From: Pinguiococcus pyrenoidosus
Taxonomy: Eukaryota > Sar > Pinguiophyceae > Pinguiochrysidales > Pinguiochrysidaceae
Length of the DNA stretch: 64,000 bases
Direction of reading: 5' to 3'
Assembly (NCBI GenBank): GCA_019677205.1
Contig: JAAMXY010000394.1
Location: forward strand, 1-64,000
The notes below the pieces were generated by a model. It saw nothing but the letters and a program-made list of their open reading frames with translations, had not been told where the DNA came from and did no database searches. Of the stretch, positions 1-10,237 are shown one piece after another. Positions within the stretch are counted from its first letter, which is position 1, and each line of letters opens with the position of its first letter. The position numbers and the translations under genes are program-made.

Positions 1-412
1 CCAAGACAACTGGAAGGCTCACCAAGGCCCTTTTGCGGAGAAGCGATCATCAGCGAAAGATGTAATGAATTTTTGTTTCCATCCGAACGCGCCCAAGTTT
101 CTATACTGCTAGCAACTTTGGTGGCTCCAAGACGATTTCCACCCTTGTTATCGGTGCCTGTACATAGCTGCATCAATTCGCTCGAATATACTCTAAAATT
201 GCTTCTGGCTCAGCCGTATATATCGCAGAATTCGAGAGCTCGAATTTCAGAATGAATTTCGAGCGAAACTCGATTCCGTATATTACGGGCCTTATATATA
301 TATATACCCGTCCGGCCAGGAATTCCCTGGAATTTCTAGACGACGCATACGAGCGACGGCTGCACCTTGAACTTGTCGAACGCACCCGAGTTTTGCGCCA
401 TCAGTTTGCGTC
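1..412. other. Gene-free left edge / upstream region
   Basis: No convincing coding sequence is visible. The stretch includes an AT dinucleotide run at about 293-306 and leads directly into the start of the exostosin-like gene at 413. It probably contains that gene's promoter and 5' UTR, but no specific element can be identified. Confidence 0.5.
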
Positions 413-1784
413 ATGGTGTTTTCGTCGCACACGCTCACTGTGCTGTGTTGCATTCTTCACAGCTTGGCGCTTCTCTCGTCTTCCTCGGCTGCAGAGGATT
501 TCGGGCGCATACTACGAGGGAACCAGCGGGACTGTTTCCGGCAGGAGAATGGTCCGGAAGCGAGTCTCGTGCAATCGAAGGCTTTTCAGAAAGACTTCTT
601 CGACGATACCTTCCCACCCGTCACGTTTATCAAGGATTTTGAGTACGAGTGCGACATCACGAGAAAGGATGCCATGGCCTTCGGTCGACGCATGCTAGAG
701 ATGCAGCAAGCGGTGTCATTCACTCACTTCTTCCGTGAGATCTATCCGAAGACGACCTTCAAGAAGGCATCCGAGCTCAGTAGAACGGACTCTTTGGTGT
801 TTTGGCCCATCTGCGGTTACGCACAAGGTTACATGGGAAACGTGAGTGTGGAAGCCGAAAGGGACCAAAAAGGAATCGAACGTGGTATCCAGATCCTTCG
901 AGATCCCAAGATGAAGAAGCTCCTCATGAACGCAACAAACGTCGTGCATGAAAGCCGTCACTTCTGGGTTGCCGAGCATCCGGTGATTACGCCTGCCACT
1001 GCGGGACGCGTGGTTGCCAATCCATTCTCGCGTATCCGAATGTGAGTACCTGCTGCTGCGCTTATCTGGGAAAGAGGCGGAGGCATCTTCTAATGCAGCA
1101 TCTTGTGGTGCTCCTGACAGGCTTGCGGTCGATGTCGGTGGCGGGGGGAACTTTTACTCCATAATGATTCCCCAAGGCACCCCCCCCGAGCTCTGCCTCC
1201 CTGACTTGCCGAGCGAGTTGGAGAGGCCCAATTTGGTATCATTCTGCGGCCATGCGAAAGCTTGGGGCGGATTCCCCTCTTTGAGACCCCATATTGCTGG
1301 CTTGCTGCAAGGTATCATCGAAGGAGATGGAGAGAAAAACATTCATGCGTCGCTAGCTCAGCCCCGGGAGGAGTACACAAGGCTCTTCTTCCAGAGTAAG
1401 TTTTGCTTCGTAACTCCCGGAGACACGTCCTCGACGTCGCAAGGTGTGCGCAGTATGTGCGGCGGCTGCGTACCAATTTGGATGTACCCAAACGTGCGAG
1501 AATTACCCTTTGTCCAGATTTTAAGGTACCCGTCATTCTCCTTGCTGTACGAGCCGGTGCAGTTGGGAACCCCGGAAGACATGCGCAGGTTGGTGGATCG
1601 CCTGAAGGACCTGATTAGCTCAGGTGGTAAGTATGATCAAATGGTAGAAAACTTGCAACTCGCTCGAAAGTTCTTCGACTATGAAGCTATGCTGCCAGCG
1701 AGCCCTTATGGCGCAGCTTTGGCCTCTATCATGAGGGACGAAGCAGACCACAAGTGCCTGGTGCATGGAAAGCCGGGCTGGTGA
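413..1784 (+). CDS. Exostosin-family (GT47-like) secreted glycosyltransferase
   Basis: Two exons are predicted, 413-1041 and 1121-1784, joined across a 79-nt GT-AG intron with donor GTGAGT at 1042. The split codon rejoins in frame and gives about 430 aa. The N-terminus (MVFSSHTLTVLCCILHSLAL) is a hydrophobic signal peptide or anchor, so the enzyme likely acts in the ER/Golgi lumen. The C-terminal half has the exostosin-type stretch FCFVTPGDTSSTSQ followed by GGCVPIWM, which in GT47 proteins lies in the nucleotide-sugar binding region. The family transfers sugars to glycans; donor and acceptor cannot be read from the sequence. The N-terminal half (CDIT..., GYAQGYMGNVSVE) is less conserved but carries possible N-glycosylation sites. 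Confidence 0.8.
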
Positions 1785-1824
1785 TTCTTTTGGTCACTGG
1801 AAGCGCTAGATGAAACGAACCTTC

Positions 1825-1860
1825 CTTCCTGCATCCCTTCCTGCATCCCTTCCTGCATCC
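1825..1860. repeat. 12-bp tandem repeat, three perfect copies
   Basis: The unit CTTCCTGCATCC occurs three times head to tail just after the exostosin-like gene. It creates a repeated MQEG string in an antisense reading frame, which is not a real protein. Confidence 0.9.
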
Positions 1861-2113
1861 CTTCTCTGATGCTCCTCTCCCTTTTTTCCTTCATGCCTAA
1901 CCCCACGGTGCTTTCTAATGCATAAAGCCAAGCAGTTTCCGGACCGAACCCGCAGCTCTTTTCAGTTGCCTCCACCTCGATTGCACTCCTTTCAGCTCGC
2001 GAAAGGCGAGTCCCCGCAGCCGGGATCTCACTAGTGGCTGATCTCCTCTGCGCCATCGCCGAAATTGCAAGTGATACACCCATGTCAGAATCGTCGCTCA
2101 TGTGGCACCGTAG

Positions 2114-2988
2114 AGACTTCAGCTGCTGTTCTACGACTTTGGGGGGGGGGGCAACCCGGGTACGCGACGTCCCACCAGTTATTTTTGCGCACGCGTGCGA
2201 TATTCGTCGTCCTTTGGAATCCTCGTGCCGAGCAGATCACGGACTTGCAGCAGTTCCAGCTGCATTCCTACGTCCGAGACGCGTTGGATGCGACGGAGCA
2301 CCCGGCCATCATCTTCGTGAGCTCGCACAAGGACCGCGGTGCGAAAGGTCTCACTGCGGAGCAGCAGGACGAGCTGCGATCCCTGTATGGTGCCTCCTTC
2401 ATGGGCTACGTCCATGTCGGCTCGCGGTCGGGCGAGGGTGTCGGGGAGCTGCTCGAGCTGTTGGTGTCCACGGCAGAGGGGCTCGATTACATGGACACGG
2501 AGGTTCCCCAGAGCTGCTTTAAGCTTAAGCGAAGACTAGAGCAAATGCGGAATGATCCTCGCGTTGACTTCGCCCTATCTACCAAAGACTGGAATCGACT
2601 CTGCGGGAAGGTTGGGATGAGCGATGCACAGCAGCACATGTCCGCTCTGGAGCTGTTCCACACCTGGGGAGAAGTGCTGCGGCTGCGAGGACCCTACGGC
2701 TTGCAGGAAGACATTGTGCTCCAGCCTGCACAACTTGCCGGGGTGTTGTCAAAAGCGATCACCGCCAACAGCCAATGCGCCGCAAACAGTCGAGACGGTC
2801 TCCTGCGCCATGCAAGGCTTCCCTCGATTTGGGCGGATTTCGATGCTCGATTTCATCCAGGCTTTCTCCAGCTGATTCACGACTTGGAGCTGGGTTACCC
2901 TCTGCGTCTCGAAGGTGCAGGGGATCTGGAGGCGACCCTTCACGCAGCGCAAAGCGCAACACCTCCATCCGCGACGTCACGACGCTGA
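2114..2988 (+). pseudogene. ROC-COR GTPase remnant (Roco family), 5'-truncated, frame broken at poly-G
   Basis: The frame after the G run (read from about 2140) matches the distal half of a Roc GTPase: QPGYATSHQLFL (switch II/G3 region), IFVVLWN, and SHKD at the G4 position. It is followed by a COR-like segment with DWNRLCGKVGMSDAQQ, then LELFHTWGEVLRLRG and AQLAGVLSKAIT. Upstream of an 11-G tract (2141-2151) the expected LQLLFYDFGG is read in a different frame, so one base is missing or extra, or the gene is broken. A possible splice acceptor (TAG) ends at 2113. No P-loop (GxxxxGKS/T) is visible upstream, and the COR domain ends early at 2988. Intact Roco proteins are large and often carry LRR or kinase domains; none are seen here. 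Either it is a decaying fragment, or there is a sequencing error plus missing exons. Confidence 0.6.
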
Positions 2989-3579
2989 CGGACGCCACGG
3001 GCCTGGCCTGCGTCGTCGGCTTCGACTCATTGTCCCTCGATCTCTGTCCCTCGATCTCTCTCTCTGTCACGAAACGCCAAGATCCGCCCAATCCGTGCCA
3101 TAATCATATACACGAGTTGGCCGATTCGGACTTTTGAAGTTCCGGGAAGTTTTTCGAAGCTGTGAAGGTGCCTGTCCTATGGCCAACATGCGCTTCTCTT
3201 TTTTGATGCAGGAAACGCCCGACCCGGAAACGCAAGGAACCTGTTGACCTCGACCTGTTTATGCCGTCTCCCGCGCCCTGCCCGGGGCCGCATGGCAGGG
3301 CGTTTCCCCCTGTTAGCCGCGTTACGGAGGCATTCCCATTCCCAGGAAACATGCCACAGACAGGGCTCCCACTCCGACTCGAGCTTCGTGACCAAGGCGA
3401 CGGGAGAAGCTTTCCGCCCAGGGCACCGGCGCCAAGAACACGCGCCGCCGCAGCTTCGCTTGCTCGGCCCTGTGCTGAAGCAAATCTGGATCCTCGATCT
3501 TCCTCCCAAGCATTGCCGCGGCCGGCCAGCGCGGCTCCAACACGGCGGTGGCCTTCCTACGGAGACGACAGCCCATGCC
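2989..3579. other. Intergenic / 5' region of the CEMIP-like gene
   Basis: The open frame of the next gene extends upstream to 3244, but that part is Arg/Pro-rich and without family resemblance. A typical signal peptide begins at the ATG at 3580, so the upstream stretch is treated as 5' UTR. A short duplicated motif (CCCTCGATCTCT) lies at about 3033-3060. No other gene is supported. Confidence 0.5.
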
Positions 3580-6500
3580 ATGAGGCTGCTGGCCTTGCTG
3601 AGTGCGGCTCTGGGAGTCTCGCAGAGCTCCGCCCAAGTGGACTGCAACTCCCTCGCTGAGAGCCCTGCGGTCTCGCTGGACGAGTTCTCCCCCGTGTCGT
3701 ACCAGACGGCCAAGTGGACTTTCGGCTTTGACGCAAGTGCGGCCACGGCCAGCGGCTATCTTGACTGCCTCGACCACTGGGAATTCCGCTATCGGAACAC
3801 GGAGGACTATGACCTGCTGTATGACAAGCAAGAGAGCACCAAGACGTGGTGGGCCCTGCTGCTGCTCCCGCCGACGCAGACCGACTACGCCGTGACCGTG
3901 TCCATCCCCGGACTGGACATGGAAGGGCAGATCCGCCCCGTCTTCACCAATGGTTTCGAAGGCCCGTGGACCTCCCAGGAAGTCGTCGCGGGGATGAGCC
4001 CCATCTGGCAAGCCGGCTGGGACGCCAACTCGGCCGGCGTCGGCCCGGCGGAGGACTGCCCGCCCACGACGGTGAGGTTCTCGGACAGGTACCCCGTCGT
4101 GTCGCAGGTGAACATGAGCGATCCCATCGCGGAAGTCGTGGTCAGCAAGGACGAGACCATGCTGCTGGACGGCTCGACGCCGCGCATCCTCGTGCTCAAG
4201 GTCTTCGGCTGCCTCCTCTGGGACCAGGACGAAGCCAACGACGGCATCGAGCTCACGGCGGACAAGGTCCTGGTGGTCGGAAAGTTCCTCGTCGGATCCG
4301 AGGCGCAGCCGCTTGCCACCAGCGCGACGATCACCCTCTCCGGCCACCGCCCAGAAGAGGCGGATGCCGGCGGAGAGACCTCGAACAGCTTCGTGTACCC
4401 GGCCGACTGTGAGGATGGCGACACCGGCGTCTACAGCGGCTGCGAGTACCGAGCGTCGTGGGTCTTCGAGGGAGACCCCAGCGAGATCGAGACGACCGTC
4501 CGCTTCGAGCTCTGCACCGCCGACACGAGTCCGTCCGACGGCAGCGGCAAGTGGACCGGCATCGGCTTCAGCTCGGACAGCAGCATGGTGAATTCAGACA
4601 TCCTCGCGTGCAAGTTCCTCTCGGACGGCTCCATCGACATCCTGGACGGCTGGTCCACGGGATACGTGCGCCCCGAGCCCGACTACGACTGCGTCGACGA
4701 TCGCTCCTCGGGCTGCCAGGCCGACGGCGAGCTGCTCTCCTACGGGACAGAAGACGGCCGCGAGTTCTGCTGCACCGTCCGCCGCGAGATCTTCACGCAG
4801 GACGACAAGGACTACGACCTGAGCACCGAGATGCACATCCTCTTCGCCAAGGGCACGCTGGATGGAGACGGAGAGCTGACGCAGCACACGTACTCGGAAG
4901 TGACCGAGAAGCTGCTCCTGTCGGAAGGCACCTCGGCCACGGCAGCCGCGGAGTACTACGGCATCATCGGCACCAAGGCGCTGATCGTGTACGGAGGCGG
5001 CACCCTCGAGATCCATGGGCGGCCCACCACGTCCTGGACCGTCCTCGACGAAAACGCCCGGCAAGGCGACACCTCGATCGTCGTCAAGGAGCCCGTCAAC
5101 TGGAGACCCGGCGAGACGATCCGCATCGCGTCCTCCGGGTGGAAGAGGCGACAGAACAACGGCCGCGGTGAGCCCGACGTCCGTGTCGTCGACTACGTCG
5201 AAGCGGATGGAAAGACGGTCCACCTGACCCAAGCGCTGAGCAACCGACACATGGGCGAGATCTTCACGGTCGTGGACGAGCGCGGTCGCGAGTTTGGCCA
5301 TGATCGCCGCACGGAGGTCGCGCTCATGCAGCGGAATGTGCGGATTCAGGGCGACGAGACGTCCTCGACGACCGGCCTCGGTGGTCACACCCTGTACTTC
5401 CGCAAGGCCAGGATCATCCTGCGGTACGCCGAGTTCACGGGCATGGGGCAGGACAACACCCAGTCGCGGTATCCTGTCCACTTTCACCTCTTCGGCGATG
5501 CGAGCGACTGCCATCTGCAGGGCATCCTCATCCGCGACTCGCTCTTCCGCGGTCTCACGCTGCACGGCACCCAGAACCTCCTCGTCGAAGACAGCGTTCT
5601 GTACAAGAACAAGGACAAGATGATCTGGTTCGAGGAGGGCTCCGAGGAGGGGAATGTCCTGAAGAACAACTACATAGACAGCGGCAAAGAAGGCATCTGG
5701 TTCGAGAACTTCAACAACGACCTGATTGGCAACCACATCGTCGACGTGGACAAGTGCTTTGACTACCGCCTGGATGACGGCCAGCCGCCGCCGGTGGACT
5801 TCGGCACGTTCAAGGGCGACCCGCGCCTGGAGGGCGGTGACACCACCAACGGCATGATCATGCCCGTCGGCTCCAGGCGAGTCATCTCGACCGCCACGTG
5901 GCCCTTTGGCAAGAACGTGGACAACACGTGCCACACCGCCATCAAGGTGTACGACATGTGGAAGCACATGTACTCCTGCGACAAGGACTTTGTGTGGAAC
6001 TGCGGCTGGCCCGAGTCGCCCATGGCCACGATGACCTTTGAGAAGCTAACGGTGTACAAGGTCAAGATCGCCGGATCTGGCTACTGGAGCGGCTACCACC
6101 ACTACAAGAACTGCCGCTTCTCCGAGATCTGCTCATCGCTTGGCAACGGAGGTGCGTCGAAACGCTAGCGTGAGGTGCACAGAGTTACACGAACGAATCG
6201 AAAGCCAGACACACGCGCACACACAGAAACACACACACAGAAACACACACACACACAGACGCATGCACAAAGGCCACGAAGAGAGAGAAAGAGGACCAGG
6301 AAAAAGAGAACCAGAAGAAGAAAGAGGAACGACAACCTCTCATGTTGACTTGCTGCTGCTCGTCCCACACAGGTGGCAAACCTGGCGGCCGCTTCGTCCG
6401 AGACGCGGACTTCGGTCTCTTCGAGTCCCGGACGCTCTGGACGGAAGGCTCCTACTTCTTCGACCTGCCCCAAGGTGCGTTCAATGCCGGGTCGTGGGCG

Positions 6501-9500
6501 AGCAAGCAGTGCGCGCCGGATTCCTGGGGTAGCTCCGCCGCCTTGTTCGGTGGACGAACCCCGTGGCTTTTCCGGAACTCGTACATCAGTGGCTTCTCGC
6601 GCGCGGGCACGCACAAGTCGCTGTACTCCATCGGCGGCGAAGGCGAGCAGGACTATGGGATGCAGCTGCAATACCTTGACGGAGTGACGTTGGAGCCGCA
6701 CACAGAGCTTCTGAGAAGCGCGATGCCGGCGTGGAACGACCGGCTCTCCGGACGGACGGGCTTTGTGGACGTCGATGGCGAGCTGTCCCTTCGCTACCTC
6801 AATGGGAGCTATCCTGGTGGTCCGGGAGCGCACATCCTCGCGCACTACCCAACCATGTACGATGCCAGCGTCTGCAGCACGGCCACCGACGCGCGGCTGA
6901 TGGTGTGCCACGCCAACGTGTCCTGGGAATACATCACGATGGTGGTCGGGCGGCCCGACCCTACCACTCAGAATCGCCAGAGTCTCAAGTACGAGCGCGC
7001 CTCCAACCCGGGAATGGTTGAGATCTTTCCCCACTCGAGTGGCAGCACCACCGACACCCGGGCCGACACATTCTGGGGCTATCACTTCTACATTCCTTTC
7101 AACGGCCCGCAGACGCTCGAGTCGCCGCAGCGCTTGACCTTCATCGATGCCATCGACTACTCGGTCGAGGAGACGCGCATGCTGGAGACCTGCGACGTGA
7201 GCCCCGCCTACATCGAAGTGAAGGCCGGCGGCAACTGGTGGGCCGAGGATCCCAAATTCTACCACCGCTTCGAGATCGTGCTCCGCGGCTATGGCTCCGA
7301 GCCGGAGATCGTTCCCGTGGTGCCCCAGGACATCAACGACAACGGCGTCTCACTCAACAGGGACAATAACTGGAACATGACCTTCGGGGGCTACGGCAAC
7401 ATCTTCTACCGACCCGACACCCGCGTCCTGAGCTTTGGGCTGAGGTGGCCGGACGTGCAGCTGGGCTTCTCGCTGAGGAACCCGGATGCGGAGCCATCCG
7501 ACAGAGAAGCATGCCTGGCGGCGCGAGGCACCTACGACTGGGTCCTAGTGGAGGGCCAGTTCTCCCCCAGTCCCAACTTCAACTTCTGGTGGTACCCCTC
7601 GGGAGACGACAGCATCCGCATCCGGATCAAGGGCGTCACCGCTGGCTGGCTGGCTCTGGGCATCGCGGATGCGCCCAACCAGATGGCCCCCGCAGACGTG
7701 ATGATGTGTGATCACACCAACGACGGCACCATCCTCCAAGATCGCCAGAACTACGCCGCAGGAACCGCTCCGCAGCTGGACGATGTCCAAAACCTTCGCG
7801 ACGGCAGCTCCTCGACCGGCACGGTCTCTGTTGGCGCGGAGACGACGTGCACCTTTAAGCGGAAGCTCAGCACGGGCGACAGCGACATGGATAAGGACAT
7901 TGCTCCCGGCACGATGAACTTCATCTGGGCGGTCGGGGAAGACTCGGACAAGCTGGAGAACGGGAAGGAGCCAATTAGCCACCGGAATCGGGGCACGTTC
8001 TCCTTGAACCTGTTCCAGTCCGTGCTCGTTGACGGCGGCCGGAGGTACCTGAGGGGCGAAGATGGCACTCTGGAAGACCTCGAAGGGCGCCAGGCGATCT
8101 TTGTGAATGGCGCTTCTCGTCGGCGATCCAGCTCCGGAGGGGCCGACGACGGCGCCATCGAGGAATCCGATTCGGCTGCCGTAGAAGCAGTGACTGTTGA
8201 AGCTCCCGTGGCGTTGGTCAGTCCGGAGCAGCGCGAAAGGCACTTGGAGGTGACGAAGGTGACGGCGATCACCTGGTCAACCGGCGCCCGAGATTCGAGA
8301 AGCTGCCGAGTCGACTGCGACATGGACTGGTGGGAGCTTCCCCGGATGTTCTCGGAGCGATGCCTGGCATGGCGTTGCAATGACCCCAGAAATGTGTACA
8401 CAGGGCTGGTGCCGCTCGACGCTACCTTCGAGGGCTACGTGCCGCCCTCGGCTGCCCCGACCTTTGACGGACAGACGCAAGAGCCGACGCCTGCACCCAT
8501 CGAGACACCAGAGCCATCGCCGGGGCCCACCAAGCGGCCGACCACCGAGGCGCCCACGATGATGATGCCAACTGTATCCCTGCCGCCCACCCCGGCGCCA
8601 GTGGTCTCCGCACCTGCAACCTCGGCACCTGCAACTTCGGCGCCCGTAGCTTCGGCACCGCCGACACCAGCGCCCGGGACCTCCGCCTCACCAACCCCGG
8701 CCCCTTCAGCCCCAACCCCTCCAACCCCGGCCCCTGCTACCTCCTCCCCGACCTCGGCACCTACGCGCGCTGCCACCATGATGGACGGAAAGGCGTATGT
8801 GGACTTTGGCGACAAGGTCTCCTCTGACAACGACGTCAAGGTGGTCTATGAATGGGCCCTTGGGCAGGTACGCTGGGGGAAACGCCCTGAGATAAGCCCT
8901 GTTTGACGGGATCGTGGGTAACCAATCCTTGCGCCGCCTCAATCTGACCTGCGCGAATCCTCTCGCTCGACAGGCCCTATGCGCCGCAGCTAGCTTCAAC
9001 TCGAGCCTGCTTGAGTGCGACGCGACGATCTCTTCAGACCTGGAGCTTCACAGCGCGGTTGAGGTACGAGTCGGACGTCCTCTCAGTTTGTCGTAAGGGT
9101 TTAGCGCACGCATAGGCTGACATGAAACATAATGCTTCCCACAGGAAATGGGCGACCGCCGCCTGATCACAGCGTCCTGGGGTTCTTCTCGCCGACTTGA
9201 GGCGATGCTCTGGACCTTCGTCCTCGAGTTTGAGCCCGCTCTGCTGGTGACCGCTGATGTCAGGACCAAGCAGCAGGTACGTCTGTGCTGTTCTGGAGGT
9301 GGCTTGGCACGGCGCAAAGAGACAGCGGCAGCAGGTCTAACCTTTTCCCTCAATTTCCATCCATGGCGGCCAGGTGCAGCGGACGGTGGAGGACTGGCTT
9401 GGTGGCGACGCTGCGGAGTTTCTGCGACTGGTGTACTCCTACGTTCTCCACCGCATCGAGGAAGAAGGTGGCTCTTTGGGTGCAGGCTTCATCGATGCAG

Positions 9501-9946
9501 ACGCGGAGTTGGCCTTGCAACGCTCCCAGAGCACTTGGTCCCAGTCAGGAGTGCGACTCGTCGAAGATGACCCCGACGATGACGATCCGACGCCAGGCAA
9601 CCAGAACAAGGATGGCGACGACGACAACAACGCTGGAGCAGTTATTTTCATAGGAGCTGGCGCGGCAGCGGCTGTTGTTGGGGTCGCTGTGTCCGTCTTT
9701 GCTCTCTTCAGGAGCAGGAAGACGACGCGGCGAACCACGACGAGCTCCGGTGAAGACGGACCCCTCTTTCTGCAGCGAGGAGAGTGGCAGTGCTTCCGCG
9801 ACCAAAGCGGTCGCGTTTTCTATCACAATACATTGACCGGTACGTCTCTCCGTGCGCTTCTTCGCCGAAGCCGTCCGCGCCGCTCATCGTAGAAAGCATC
9901 AGGTGAAGACAAATGGGAGCGCCCCTGTAGCGGCGAGCAGCTGTAA
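3580..9946 (+). CDS. CEMIP/G8-like, double-DOMON type I membrane protein with cytosolic WW domain
   Basis: Six exons are predicted: 3580-6151, 6373-8867, 8974-9063, 9145-9276, 9374-9839 and 9903-9946. All joins keep frame and give 1932 aa. The start MRLLALLSAALGVSQSSAQ is a signal peptide. A first DOMON-like domain spans about residues 290-450. A G8/right-handed beta-helix region resembling CEMIP/TMEM2 covers about 458-900 (YGGGTLEIHGRPTTSW, YPVHFHLFGD, NLLVEDSVLYKN). A second DOMON-like domain is at about 1245-1408 and a Pro/Thr/Ala-rich stalk at about 1548-1657. One transmembrane helix at about 1850-1875 is followed by an RSRKTTRR stop-transfer. The last intron splits a WW domain; splicing restores GRVFYHN...DKWERP. 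The ectodomain probably binds or processes glycans or heme/sugar ligands and the tail binds proline-rich partners. Function is inferred from domains only. Confidence 0.85.
6208..6262. repeat. (AC)n-rich microsatellite inside intron 1 of the CEMIP-like gene
   Basis: Runs of ACACAC interrupted by AGAAAC lie within the 221-nt intron at 6152-6372, between exons that rejoin in frame. Confidence 0.85.
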
Positions 9947-10237
9947 GGCGTCTCCCCTTCCCACTATTCGATCCGACACGATTCGACGCGACACGAAGAC
10001 CCCGCTCCCACCGCTTTTTTTGAATGACACGAGCGAATGTAGAGGAGTGACGTACTGATTAGATTCCCGATGTTTTGCATTTTTGCCTTTTCGCAGAAGG
10101 CCCCATTTTTTAAGCGCTCAAGCGCGATCTTTTGAATACCCGACGAGAAGGTTGAAGACATCTTTGGATTGTACACTATGTCTCGTAGGCGGCGTGCTTT
10201 GGTGCCGGTGCCGCTTTTTTGCACAGGCTCTGCCATG

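Noticed and set aside
1706..2101. Repeated MQEG string on the minus strand
   Set aside because: Produced by the 12-bp DNA repeat; the frame has no other protein character.
4594..5967. 457-aa antisense open frame in the CEMIP-like gene
   Set aside because: It is a mirror of GC3-rich coding DNA and lacks domains; the sense strand has clear family motifs.
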